Assembly: GCA_963773665.1 (NCBI GenBank)
Contig: CAVZBZ010000001.1
Coordinates: 1,426,001-1,490,000, forward strand
Origin: DATJLY01 sp963773665
Lineage (GTDB): Bacteria; Pseudomonadota; Alphaproteobacteria; ATCC43930; CGMCC-115725
DNA: 64,000 bases
Direction of reading: 5' to 3'
Positions within the stretch are counted from its first letter, which is position 1. Every line of letters starts with the position of its first letter. The position numbers were made by a program, and so were the translations under genes. A model generated the notes under the pieces. That model searched no databases, was not told the DNA's origin, and was given only the letters and a program-made list of their open reading frames with translations. Positions 20,515 to 29,269 of the stretch are shown piece by piece.

Positions 20515-22620
20515 GTGCCGCACGGGGGGAAGGCTCGCGCCCGCTATCGGCTGGGCGTCGATGTCGGAGGGACGCACACAGATCTCGTGCTGCTCGACGT
20601 GCGGAGCGGCGTCCTCGCGGTCGAGAAGGTCGCGAGCACGCCGCACAATCCGGCGCAGGGCGTGCTGAACGGCATCGCGCGTTTTCTCGCGCGCGGGATC
20701 GCGCCCGGGGCCATCGAATTCTTCGCGCACGGCACGACGATCACCACGAACGCGCTGCTCGAGATGAAGGGCGCCAAGGTCGGGCTCCTCATCACCAAGG
20801 GCTACCGCGCCGTCCAGGAGGTGCAGAGCCAGGCGCGCGACGGCAATCCGTTCGACTATTTCTACGAGAAGCCGCCGCATCTGGCGCCCCAGAGCATGAC
20901 GCACGAAGTGGGCGGCCGCATCGATTTCGCCGGTGCGGAATTGGAGCCGCTCGACGAGGACGCGGTGCGCCGCGCCGCGCGCGAGCTGCGCGCACAGGGC
21001 GCGCGCTCGATCGCCGTGTGCTTTCTCTTCTCCTTCGCCAATTCCGCGCACGAGGAGCGCGCGCGGGATATTCTGCGCGCCGAGTTTCCCGAGGCCGCCG
21101 TCTCGCTGTCGTCCGCGGTGCTGCCGCGCATTCGCGAATGGCCGCGCCTTTCGACGACCTTGCTCAACGCCTATCTCGAGCCGGTGCTGGTGCAATATAT
21201 CCGCCGCCTCGACGAGGGCCTCGACGAGGCCGGCATCGGCACGAAGCAGCGGTTTCTGATGCAGTCGAACGGCGGCGTGATGCCGTTCAAGGCCGCGGCC
21301 GCGGGCGGCAAGACGGTGCATACGCTGTTCTCCGGCCCCGCCGCGGGGGCGCAGGCAAGCGCCTATCTCGCGCCGAACGAGGCACGGCGCGGCCTCATCA
21401 CGCTCGACATGGGCGGGACAAGCTGCGACATCGGCTTCATCGAGGGCGGCGCGCCGCTCGAAGTGACCGAAGTCACGGTCGCGCGGCGGCCCTTGGGCGT
21501 GCCGGCGCTCGACCTCACCAGCATATCGGCGGGCGGCGGCTCGATCGCGGCGGTGGATGACGGCGGGTTCCTGACCGTGGGCCCGAAAAGCGCCGGCGCC
21601 GATCCCGGCCCCGTGTGCTGTGGCCGCGGCGGCGTCGATCCGACCGTCACCGACGCCGATCTCGTGCTGGGATACCTCAATCCCGATTATTTCCTCGGCG
21701 GAACGCAGCGCCTCGACGCGGGCGCCGCACGCGCCGCGATCGAGGCCAAGATCGCGAAGCCGCTTGGCATGAGCATTGCCGAGGCGGCGTCCGGCATCTG
21801 CCGCATCGTCGATATGCGCATGGCCGACGAGGTCCGGGTCTATGCCGCAAAGCGCGGCGTCAACGCGCGCGATTTCACGCTGCTGCCGTTCGGCGGCGCG
21901 GGCGCGGTCCATGCCGCCGCGGTCGCGGCCGAGCTTGGCGTCGGCCGCATCCTGGTGCCGCCGCGGCCCGGCGCGTTCTCGGCGCTTGGGCTGTTGTGCT
22001 CCGACGTGGTGCACGACTATGTCCGCTCCGAACTCCGCCCCCTGGAGCAAGTGCCGCCCGGCCATGCCGAGGCGATTTTCGCGGCGCTCGAAGACCGCGC
22101 GGATGCCGAGCTTGCCGAGGAGGGTCTCGGACATGCGCGTGCCGCACACGAGCGCGCGCTCGACATGCGCTATACCGGCCAAGGCTACGAGCTGCGCGTT
22201 TCGCTCGCGGGCCTCAAAGCGCCGTTGACGCGGGACGCGCTGCAGCAGGCGCGCAAACGCTTCGACGAGCAGCACGCGCGGCTCCATTTCCATGCCGCAT
22301 CGGACCGGCCGGTCGAGATCGTGAGCTATCGCCTGCGCGTGCGGGTCGCAGCGCCCAAATACGTGCCGGAACGGGCGCCAGCGAAACGAGCGCGCGCCGC
22401 ACCCGAGAGCGCGGTCAAGGGTTCGCGCGCGGTGCGCTTCGATGCCGCGCGCGAGACGCGCACGCGCATTTTCGAGCGCGACCGGCTTTCGCCCGGGGCG
22501 CGCATCGAGGGACCGGCGATCGTCGAGCAGTTCGACGCCACCACCGTGATCCCGCCCGGCTGGCGCGCCACCGTGGACGAATTCCTGAACCTCGTGCTCG
22601 AGCGGAGGAACGATGGCTAG
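20515..22620 (+). CDS. hyuA: hydantoinase/oxoprolinase subunit A
   Basis: A 701-residue ATP-dependent amidase subunit of the HyuA/OplA family, which with HyuB opens cyclic amides such as hydantoins or 5-oxoproline, or carboxylates ketones. The nucleotide-binding start is YRLGVDVGGTHTDLVLLD; HGTTITTNALLEMKG (near residue 70), FSGPAAGAQAS (near 275), DMGGTSCDIGF (near 300) and LPFGGAGAVHA (near 465) follow in order. The start is taken as GTG 20515, which is close to the upstream stop; no ATG fits. It overlaps hyuB by eight bases. Which cyclic substrate it takes is unknown. Confidence 0.86.
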   Translation: MPHGGKARARYRLGVDVGGTHTDLVLLDVRSGVLAVEKVASTPHNPAQGVLNGIARFLARGIAPGAIEFFAHGTTITTNALLEMKGAKVGLLITKGYRAVQEVQSQARDGNPFDYFYEKPPHLAPQSMTHEVGGRIDFAGAELEPLDEDAVRRAARELRAQGARSIAVCFLFSFANSAHEERARDILRAEFPEAAVSLSSAVLPRIREWPRLSTTLLNAYLEPVLVQYIRRLDEGLDEAGIGTKQRFLMQSNGGVMPFKAAAAGGKTVHTLFSGPAAGAQASAYLAPNEARRGLITLDMGGTSCDIGFIEGGAPLEVTEVTVARRPLGVPALDLTSISAGGGSIAAVDDGGFLTVGPKSAGADPGPVCCGRGGVDPTVTDADLVLGYLNPDYFLGGTQRLDAGAARAAIEAKIAKPLGMSIAEAASGICRIVDMRMADEVRVYAAKRGVNARDFTLLPFGGAGAVHAAAVAAELGVGRILVPPRPGAFSALGLLCSDVVHDYVRSELRPLEQVPPGHAEAIFAALEDRADAELAEEGLGHARAAHERALDMRYTGQGYELRVSLAGLKAPLTRDALQQARKRFDEQHARLHFHAASDRPVEIVSYRLRVRVAAPKYVPERAPAKRARAAPESAVKGSRAVRFDAARETRTRIFERDRLSPGARIEGPAIVEQFDATTVIPPGWRATVDEFLNLVLERRNDG

Positions 22621-24313
22621 GCAATCGACGCGGCGCGCGGCCGCACCCTCCCGCATCGATCCCGTGACGGTCGAGATCGTCCGCAACAAGGTCGCGAGCC
22701 TTGTCGACGAGATGCATTATCATTTCTACCGCTCGGGCTATTCGACCATCATCCGCGAATCGCGCGACTTCAGCTGCGTCATTCTCGATCGCGCGGGGCG
22801 GCTCATCACGCCGCCGCCGATGTTCTTCCATGCGCCGGTCTATCGCCATTTCACGGCCCGCGTGCTCGAGCTTTATGGCGCAGGCGCGATTGCCGAGGGC
22901 GACGTGTTCGTCTCGAACCACCCGTACGAGGCCGGCATGCCGCACGTCTCGGACATGGGATTTCTGGCGCCGATCTTCTCGCAAGGGCAGCTCATCGGGT
23001 GGAGCGGCTCGATCGCGCACAAGGCCAACGTCGGCGGCACCAATCCCGGCAGCACGTCGGCGAACGCGACCGAAATGTTCCACGAGGGCCTGCTCGTGCC
23101 GCCGGTGAAGATCAGCCGCGCCGGCCGCTATGACGAGGATCTCGAGCGCTTCATCCTGGCCAACAGCCGCCAGCCCGACCTCGTGCGCGGCGATGTGCGG
23201 GCGCAGATCGCCGCCACCGAAATGGGCGCGCGGCGCATGGCCGAGCTCGGTGCGCGCTTTGGCGCCGGCACGGTCACAGGCGCCTTCGCCGCGATCCTCG
23301 ACGGCACGGCGCGCGCGCTCGCCGCGGCCATACGGGCGCTTCCCGACGGCACCGAATCGGCCGAAGGCTTCATGGACGACGACGGCGTCGAGCTGGACAA
23401 GCCGGTGAAGTTCGCGGTCACCATCACCGTCGCCAAGGGCCGCATCGCGTTCGATTTCTCAAAGAGCGGCCCGCAGGCGCGCGGGCCGGTCAATCTGCGC
23501 CCGTCGATGGTCGAGGCCTGCGTCTTCTATTCGCTCATTGGCGCGCTGCAGCCCGAGCTCAAGTTCAACGACGGCATGCGCGACGTGGTGACGCTGCGCT
23601 TTGCGCCGCGCACCGTGACCAATGCCGCGCCGCCGGCGCCGGTGTCGAGCTACCAGAAGGCGAACCTCAAGCTCGTCAACGTGATCCTCGAGGCGCTGGG
23701 CCGCTTCCGGCCGGAGCGCGCGATCGCGGGATCGGGCTCGTCAGGCTCGCTCCTCATCAACTGGCAGGAGGGACGGCCCGGCCATTCGAATCTGCAATAC
23801 GAGATCTTCGCCTCGGCGTATGGCGGCGGCAACGGCCATGACGGCGCCTCGATGGTGGCGACGCATCTCTCGAACCTGCACATCACGCCCATCGAAATTC
23901 TCGAATCCGAGTTCCCGTGCCAGATCGCCGAATTCTCGATCATCCCGGATTCGGGCGGCGCCGGCCGCTATCGCGGCGGCACGGCGTTCCGCCGGCGCTA
24001 TCGCCTGTTGCAGGACGCGCTTGTCGTGCGCCGCTATGACCGCGCGCGTTTCCCGGCGAGCGGGGCCGGGGGCGGCGCCGACGGACGGCCGAGCCGCTTC
24101 GTCCTCGTCGCGCTGGACGGCAGCGAGCGCGTGGCGCCAAGCTCGGGCCGCTTCGAGATGAAGGCGGGCGAAGGGTTCTATCTCGACAAGGCCGGAGGCG
24201 GCGGCTGGGGCGATCCGCTGCAGCGCGACCGCAAATCCGTGCGGCGCGACATCGCCGAGGGCTATGTCAGCCGCGCGGCGGCAAAGCGCGACTACGGCGA
24301 CGATGAGGGCTGA
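22613..24313 (+). CDS. hyuB: hydantoinase B/oxoprolinase family protein
   Basis: The 566-residue partner of the HyuA-like subunit. It starts with IDPVTVEIVRNKVASLVDEM, the usual HyuB opening, then RESRDFSCVILD, FVSNHPYEAGMPHVSDM, which may supply metal ligands, and IIPDSGGAGRYRGGTAFRR near residue 445. The ATG at 22613 follows a GCGGAGG site and overlaps the hyuA stop, so both chains are likely made in equal amounts for a complex. It is convergent with a TctC-type binding-protein gene 18 bp away. Confidence 0.87.
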   Translation: MARQSTRRAAAPSRIDPVTVEIVRNKVASLVDEMHYHFYRSGYSTIIRESRDFSCVILDRAGRLITPPPMFFHAPVYRHFTARVLELYGAGAIAEGDVFVSNHPYEAGMPHVSDMGFLAPIFSQGQLIGWSGSIAHKANVGGTNPGSTSANATEMFHEGLLVPPVKISRAGRYDEDLERFILANSRQPDLVRGDVRAQIAATEMGARRMAELGARFGAGTVTGAFAAILDGTARALAAAIRALPDGTESAEGFMDDDGVELDKPVKFAVTITVAKGRIAFDFSKSGPQARGPVNLRPSMVEACVFYSLIGALQPELKFNDGMRDVVTLRFAPRTVTNAAPPAPVSSYQKANLKLVNVILEALGRFRPERAIAGSGSSGSLLINWQEGRPGHSNLQYEIFASAYGGGNGHDGASMVATHLSNLHITPIEILESEFPCQIAEFSIIPDSGGAGRYRGGTAFRRRYRLLQDALVVRRYDRARFPASGAGGGADGRPSRFVLVALDGSERVAPSSGRFEMKAGEGFYLDKAGGGGWGDPLQRDRKSVRRDIAEGYVSRAAAKRDYGDDEG

Positions 24314-24333
24314 GCGCGGCTGCGCGGCGCGCT
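24313..24333. terminator. short inverted repeat between convergent genes
   Basis: AGCGCG and CGCGCT pair across a nine-base loop exactly between the stop codons of hyuB and the TctC-like gene. There is no T-run, so its role as a terminator is tentative. Confidence 0.3.
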
Positions 24334-25369
24334 ACGGCGTCGTTGCGATGGCGTCCTTGAGGCGCTGCACGATCGCCGGCGGGGTCGCGTAAACCTTGGC
24401 GACGAGCGCCTGGACCTCCGCGCCTTCGATCGGATCGACGATGAGGCCAACGCGCTTTGCGTCCTCGAGGGTCGCGGGATCCTCGAGCGTCGCCAGGAAC
24501 GACGCGCGCAGCGCCGCCACGCGATCTTCGGGCGTGCCGGGCGGGGCGACGAACGGGCGGCCGAACACCTCCTGGCTGTACATGAGCGAAAGCACTTGGC
24601 GCTCGTCGTCGGTCTTGGCGAATTCGAGCGTCAGCGGCACGTGGCGCGCGGTCATCGACGGATCGGGCTTCAGCGCCTCCTGTGCCAGCACGATGACCTT
24701 GCCGCTCGGGATCCAGCTGGGCTCGGCCTCGGCGAGGCTCGAGACGCCGATGCCGCACGCGCCCGAGACCTCGCCCTGCTCGATCGCGAGCATCATCTCG
24801 CGGCTGCCGGGATATCCCGCGATGACGTTGAACTTGGTCCCGAGGATACGGTCGAGCATCAGCGGAAAATCGCGGGTCGAGCCGCCGGCGGCGCTTGCCG
24901 CCATCTTGATGGGCGTCGTCAACGCTTCCTCGAACGATTTCACCGGCGAATCCGAGCGCACGAAGCAGAGAAACACCTCGTTGTTGGCGCTGCCGATATA
25001 GACGAGCTTTTTCGGATCATGCGGCACCGGCTTGTCGCCGATGAGCGGCTCCAGGACCGCGCCGGGGAAAATCTCGCCGACCGCGGTGCCGTCTTTCGGG
25101 GCCACCGAATAGATGAAGGTCGCAAGCTTGTTGCTGCCGGCGCCCGGCATGTTGACCGGAACGATGGTCGGATGGCCGGGGATGTGGTCGCCCCAATGAC
25201 GCGCGACGAGGCGGGCATAGCTGTCATAGCCGCCGCCCGGCGTCGAGCCGATATAGAGATTGAGCTGCTTGCCGGCATAGAACTTCGCCGCGTCGTCGTC
25301 CGCATGCGCCGCCGCCCCTGCCGCGCACGCAAGCCCAGCCGCCAAAGCCAAAACGAGACGCTGCATCAT
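24332..25369 (-). CDS. tripartite tricarboxylate transporter (TctC/Bug) solute-binding protein, orphan
   Basis: A periplasmic binding protein of 344 or 345 residues. A signal peptide of about 23 residues (ending AAHA) precedes KQLNLYIGSTPGGGYDSYAR, the family's carboxylate-binding start, and PVNMPGAGSNKLATFIY, where the second ligand loop lies. ATG codons at 25369 and 25366 are both possible; the first overlaps the upstream stop (ATGA) and the second is better spaced from GGGGAGG. No TctA or TctB membrane gene is nearby. It is the last gene of a coupled LLM/DUF3500/TctC operon, so its ligand is probably the substrate of those enzymes. Confidence 0.82.
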   Translation of the reverse strand: MMQRLVLALAAGLACAAGAAAHADDDAAKFYAGKQLNLYIGSTPGGGYDSYARLVARHWGDHIPGHPTIVPVNMPGAGSNKLATFIYSVAPKDGTAVGEIFPGAVLEPLIGDKPVPHDPKKLVYIGSANNEVFLCFVRSDSPVKSFEEALTTPIKMAASAAGGSTRDFPLMLDRILGTKFNVIAGYPGSREMMLAIEQGEVSGACGIGVSSLAEAEPSWIPSGKVIVLAQEALKPDPSMTARHVPLTLEFAKTDDERQVLSLMYSQEVFGRPFVAPPGTPEDRVAALRASFLATLEDPATLEDAKRVGLIVDPIEGAEVQALVAKVYATPPAIVQRLKDAIATTP

Positions 25370-26562
25370 GCCCTCCCCTGCCGGTGCGGCGATCGCGGAT
25401 CGGCATGATCCTGTTGCGCGTAGTGGAGCCGCAGCAGGTCCTTGCCGTAATCGTTGCCATTGGGCGTGCGCACGATCGTGTGGATGTGGTTGCGCGTGTG
25501 CGCATCGTTGTCGAATACGATGCCCGACTGGTGATCGAACTCGATCAGCATGACCGGGCTGTGGATGCGGTAGTAGAACGGGCTCTCGTCGTCGAACCGG
25601 CCGATCCAGGCGAACCAGGTGTCGTCGAGATGGCGCTTCGCCTCGTCATAGCGGATCTCGGCGTGGCCCGGACGGATGCGGCCGGTATAGATGCCGATGA
25701 GCCGCTCGAGCAGATCGCGCTGCTCTTTCGTCATGTCGCCGTAACGCAGGCCCTCAAACGGCATCACGTCGTTGTCGTGAAAGGCCGTCGCCATCACGTC
25801 GAACGGGAGCTTTTCGCCGATCGTCGCGCGCAGGCGCTGCTCCGGCGTGAGCGTGCCCATGAGGACGAACCCTTTCTTCTCCTCGTCCTCGAACACCCTG
25901 GTGCCGGCATACTTGCCGGTCGTGGCGTGAACCGGCTCGGAGCCCATGAACATCGGCGTCAGCACCATCTGGTCGCCGAGGATGAGGCAATTGACGATGA
26001 GATGGTGCCCGTCGATCTGCCAGCCCCACGGCTCGGTCGGCGACGGCTCGCCCATGACGCTCACCCAGTAGAGCCATTCGCCGTATTCGTCGGGACGGCC
26101 GGTGATCTCGAGCACGGTCTCGTTGAGCTTCATCACGTCGCGCGAGGTCCGGTAGCCGCTGGCGCTGAGGCTCGCGCGCACGAGGCCGAGCGCGCGCTCG
26201 CGCTGCTCGCCGCCGAGATCGGCGAGGCAGAGCCCGTGGCGCAGGATGAAGGGATGGACGTTGCTCCACGACTGCCACGCCTTGTCCTCGAGCGGAAAGC
26301 GCGTGCGGCGGCACTGATCCTCGCTCAAGGCGGCGAGATATGCGCGCGCCGCGTCGGCCACGCCGTGCAGCGAATGGCCGGTCTGCTCGAGGCGAAAGAG
26401 GCCCGGCCGCACCGCGCCGTCCTCGGTGATGCCGCGAAAATCCTGGCTCAGCAGGTCCTTGGCGCGGTCGGCGATGCGCTGCAGCACCGGCGGCATCGGC
26501 GCGAACGGCGCGCGCGCCGGGGTGCTGCCGCGCTGCCGCAGGCGGAATTCGGTGGTGGACAT
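25366..26562 (-). CDS. DUF3500 domain protein
   Basis: A 398-residue protein of the DUF3500 family, whose biochemical role I cannot name. The sequence has no signal peptide or membrane segment. It contains DGHHLIVNCLILGDQMVLTP near residue 200 and HTRNHIHTIVRTPNGNDYG near the C-terminus, both rich in His and Asp and likely to form a metal or active site. The start at 26562 is preferred over 26568 because GAGG lies six bases before it. It overlaps genes at both ends, between an LLM flavin enzyme and a periplasmic binding protein, pointing to a joint catabolic function. Confidence 0.75.
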   Translation of the reverse strand: MSTTEFRLRQRGSTPARAPFAPMPPVLQRIADRAKDLLSQDFRGITEDGAVRPGLFRLEQTGHSLHGVADAARAYLAALSEDQCRRTRFPLEDKAWQSWSNVHPFILRHGLCLADLGGEQRERALGLVRASLSASGYRTSRDVMKLNETVLEITGRPDEYGEWLYWVSVMGEPSPTEPWGWQIDGHHLIVNCLILGDQMVLTPMFMGSEPVHATTGKYAGTRVFEDEEKKGFVLMGTLTPEQRLRATIGEKLPFDVMATAFHDNDVMPFEGLRYGDMTKEQRDLLERLIGIYTGRIRPGHAEIRYDEAKRHLDDTWFAWIGRFDDESPFYYRIHSPVMLIEFDHQSGIVFDNDAHTRNHIHTIVRTPNGNDYGKDLLRLHYAQQDHADPRSPHRQGRA

Positions 26563-26564
26563 GC

Positions 26565-27704
26565 TCATCCTCGCTGTGGCGCCACGCGCAGCCCTTTGCG
26601 CTCGAGCCGCGGCAGGACTTCATCGCAGAAATAGGGGAGCTCGTCAACGTAATTGACGAACGACACGGCGATGCCGGAAAGCCCCGCCTCGCTCAGGATC
26701 GCGAGATGGTCGGCGACGTAATCGGGATCGCCGACGATCGGCAGCCCGCCCATGCCGTTCGCATATTCGTTGCGCAGGCGCTCGTAGGTCTCGGGCCCGC
26801 GCGTCGCGGGCGTGATGTCCTTCATCCCCAGGATGCTGTCGACCGCGTTCCAGTCGGCATGCTCGACGATGCAGTGATGGTAATAATCCTTGGCCTCCTG
26901 CATCGTCTTGGCGCAGGTGATGACGCCCACGGTGTAGAAGTCGAGCTCGCGCCCCTCGCGCCGCGCCTGAGCCTTCACGTCGCGCACGTTCTTCGAATAG
27001 CCTTCGAGCGTGGCGAGCTTCGTCGACATGAAAAGCGCATCGCAATTGCGGATGGCGAAGGCCTGGCCCGTGGCCGATGCGCCGGCATTCATGATGACCG
27101 GGCGCGAGCCGCCCCAGGGCTTCGGCCAGGCGCGCACTTTCTTCAGGCTGAAGAAGCGGCCGTCGTAGTCGAACTCGCGCTCGGCGCCCCACGCGAGCTT
27201 CACTGCGGCGAGCCATTCCTCGGCATATTCGTAGCGCTGCTCGTGGTCGCGCAAGGTCGCGCCGAACATCTCGAACTCGCCCTCGTTCCAGCCGCACACG
27301 ATGTTGAGGCCGAAGCGCCCTTCGCCGACATGGTCGGCCGTGACGAATTCCTTGGCCGCGATCAGCGGATGGAACAGCGGCGCGTGGACGGTGCCGAACA
27401 CGGTGATGCGCTTCGTGTTGGCGAGGAGGCCGGTCGCCCAGGTCACGGTCTCGAGCGTGGCGCCCTGGTAATCGGTGTCGCCGCCATAGCCCTTCCAGCG
27501 GCCGATCGGCAGCATGAACTCGATCCCGGCCTCGTCCGCCATCTGCGCGAGCCGCACATTGTCGCGCCAGCCGCCCGACCAGCGCTCCGGCACCAATGTG
27601 ACGGCGCGGCCCGACGAGCAGTTGGCGCCGAAGAGGCCGAGCTTCAGCCGGTTCTCCGTGCGCATCGACGTGCGCTCGCGCGTCGTTACGTCACGGACCG
27701 GCAT
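26565..27704 (-). CDS. LLM-class flavin-dependent monooxygenase
   Basis: A 379-residue bacterial-luciferase-fold monooxygenase, which would use reduced FMN supplied by a separate reductase. Typical stretches are LGLFGANCSSG, IEFMLPIGRWKGYGG, VTADHVGEGRFGLNIVCGWN (near residue 125) and SRPVIMNAGASATGQAFA (near 205). It resembles RutA, DmoA and other enzymes that attack pyrimidines, sulfides or amides. An inner start at 27665 is possible but has no ribosome site. It is the first gene of the coupled operon with DUF3500 and TctC. An FMN reductase-like gene is found at 37377. Confidence 0.84.
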   Translation of the reverse strand: MPVRDVTTRERTSMRTENRLKLGLFGANCSSGRAVTLVPERWSGGWRDNVRLAQMADEAGIEFMLPIGRWKGYGGDTDYQGATLETVTWATGLLANTKRITVFGTVHAPLFHPLIAAKEFVTADHVGEGRFGLNIVCGWNEGEFEMFGATLRDHEQRYEYAEEWLAAVKLAWGAEREFDYDGRFFSLKKVRAWPKPWGGSRPVIMNAGASATGQAFAIRNCDALFMSTKLATLEGYSKNVRDVKAQARREGRELDFYTVGVITCAKTMQEAKDYYHHCIVEHADWNAVDSILGMKDITPATRGPETYERLRNEYANGMGGLPIVGDPDYVADHLAILSEAGLSGIAVSFVNYVDELPYFCDEVLPRLERKGLRVAPQRG

Positions 27705-27811
27705 GGCGGCATCTCTTTTGCATCGCCACGATTGTCGCCGCGCGCCTTACAGAGTCAATGAGGCGGACAGTTTCGACCACGGCCAAGAGAAGGCATTTCC
27801 AGGCAAATTTT

Positions 27812-28450
27812 TCAATCGATAAGGCGTCCTGCTGGTATAACGAATGTGTCAAGTTGTTTGGGGTCAAGCGTACCCGCGTCAGGAACTACGGGCCCTTCAT
27901 CTCCTCTTACAATTCGCACCATGAAGCTGGTGTGATGCCAACTCCCGTCATTGGGCGCGAAATAATCAACGCAACCAAAGATAAACGGAATCATGTTGGC
28001 CGTATCCCCCACACCGGTCGGCTTGAACTCCATAATGTACGGCCTCGGTATCGGGTCTCCTGGAAAAATAACATCGCCGAACCCGCTGTCGCTTGGACGA
28101 CTGTCACCATAGCTGCACATGGTCCTTTGCATTTCCACCGGATTGAAATGATCCGCGCCAACTCTGATGCCTTGCGGATTCACCCACACACTCACCGCCG
28201 GCGAGTGACCGGTATTCTTTAACATGAAATGAACGGGCAATTTTCCGACATTCCCGGTCCAAGTGAATGGACCTGCCGGCTCGATTCGTTCAACTGCAAT
28301 CCACGGTCTGTCGTCTCTCTCAAGTATTGAAACCTGCCGATCCAAGGCGAACCACTGCATTCTGGCAACGCAAACGCCAGCGACTGTGGCAATAGCAATC
28401 ACAACAGTTGCAAGAGTAATGGGGTCTTTGAGCCGGTTCATGACGGTCAT
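27812..28450 (-). CDS. membrane-anchored hypothetical protein in AT-richer DNA
   Basis: Not recognised. The 212-residue product has one N-terminal membrane helix (about residues 11-29) and an extracytoplasmic domain that includes VHFMLKNTGHSPAVSVWVNP, a beta-sandwich-like segment. Base composition is visibly lower in GC than on either side, and codon use includes many A/T-ending codons, in contrast with the neighbours. It sits between two operons on the same strand and is most easily explained as a recently acquired gene. Small proteins of this layout are often found near mobile or defence DNA, but nothing else here shows that. Confidence 0.6.
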   Translation of the reverse strand: MTVMNRLKDPITLATVVIAIATVAGVCVARMQWFALDRQVSILERDDRPWIAVERIEPAGPFTWTGNVGKLPVHFMLKNTGHSPAVSVWVNPQGIRVGADHFNPVEMQRTMCSYGDSRPSDSGFGDVIFPGDPIPRPYIMEFKPTGVGDTANMIPFIFGCVDYFAPNDGSWHHTSFMVRIVRGDEGPVVPDAGTLDPKQLDTFVIPAGRLID

Positions 28451-28472
28451 AATTGAGTCGGCTGTCGGATCC

Positions 28473-28868
28473 TCACGCCAAGACGGCGATCGCGCTGATC
28501 TCGATGAGGGCTTCGGGCGAGGTCATCTTCGTCACCTCGACCATGGTCGAGGCCGGCGCGGGCGGCGAAAAATATTCGCGACGCACCTTATGGATCAGCG
28601 GGAAATGCTCCATGTTGCGGATATAGACGTCAACGCGGCAGATATCGTCCATCGTGCCGCCCGCCGCCTCGACCGCGGCTTTCAAATTCTCGCACACCTG
28701 GCGCGTCTGCGCCTCGATGTCGCCGACGCCGGCCATGGCGCCGTCGGATTTCTTCGCGGTCATGCCGGAGATGAACAGGAGGCGCCCTTTCGCCTCGATC
28801 ATGGTCGCCTGCGAGAAATGGCCCGATGGCCGGCTGATCTTTTCGGACGTGACCTGTCGCTTCGCCAT
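28473..28868 (-). CDS. RidA-family enamine/imine deaminase
   Basis: A 131-residue protein of the RidA/YjgF/UK114 family, which hydrolyses reactive enamines and imines. It has SRPSGHFSQATMIEAKGRLLFISG at the N-terminal half and DDICRVDVYIRNMEHFP, with the conserved Arg, near residue 78. It ends ALIEISAIAVLA, as usual. The ATG at 28868 shares a base with the stop of the cupin gene (TGATG). As last gene of the GMC/CoA-transferase operon it probably clears a reactive nitrogen-containing intermediate, which hints that the substrate contains nitrogen. Confidence 0.86.
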   Translation of the reverse strand: MAKRQVTSEKISRPSGHFSQATMIEAKGRLLFISGMTAKKSDGAMAGVGDIEAQTRQVCENLKAAVEAAGGTMDDICRVDVYIRNMEHFPLIHKVRREYFSPPAPASTMVEVTKMTSPEALIEISAIAVLA

Positions 28869-29269
28869 CACCGTGCATCCTCGTCGTTGGAATAGAAGCC
28901 CGGCCGCTCGGGGTAATGCGGCCCGTCATAGATCTCGACGACCACCGTCTCCTCGTGCGCGACGGCCGGTCCGTGCACATTGCCCTTGGGGTTCATGTAG
29001 AACGACCCCGGCACCAGCACGACGCCGGTCGCGGTGTATTCATAGCGGCCCTCGAGGCAGAACATGAACTGGTTCGAGGCGTGACGGTGCGGCTCGGGAA
29101 TGCCGGCGCCCTTGGCGAATTTTATGAGCGCGATCGAGGCGCCGGTTGCCTCGTCCCGCCACAGCATCTTCTCGAACACGCCGTGCAGCGATTTCTCGTG
29201 CCAATGCATCGAGCGGCTTTGCACCAGCAGCTCGCCAAGGGCGGGCGCGCCCGGCGGCAGGGCGCTCAT
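28868..29269 (-). CDS. cupin-domain protein
   Basis: A 133-residue single-cupin protein. The first cupin motif appears as IPEPHRHASNQFMFCLEGRY (near residue 71), with two His and a Gln in place of the usual Glu, and the second as MNPKGNVHGPAVAHEE. It could be a small metal-dependent isomerase or dioxygenase, or a ligand-binding protein. The start overlaps the stop of the CoA-transferase gene (ATGA) and its stop overlaps the RidA start, so all three are coupled. Function is inferred only at fold level. Confidence 0.78.
   Translation of the reverse strand: MSALPPGAPALGELLVQSRSMHWHEKSLHGVFEKMLWRDEATGASIALIKFAKGAGIPEPHRHASNQFMFCLEGRYEYTATGVVLVPGSFYMNPKGNVHGPAVAHEETVVVEIYDGPHYPERPGFYSNDEDAR

Noticed and set aside
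20515..22620. HyuA starting upstream at 19678
   Set aside because: That part of the frame overlaps the binding-protein gene in another frame and has no hydantoinase similarity; homology begins at YRLGVDVGGTHTD.
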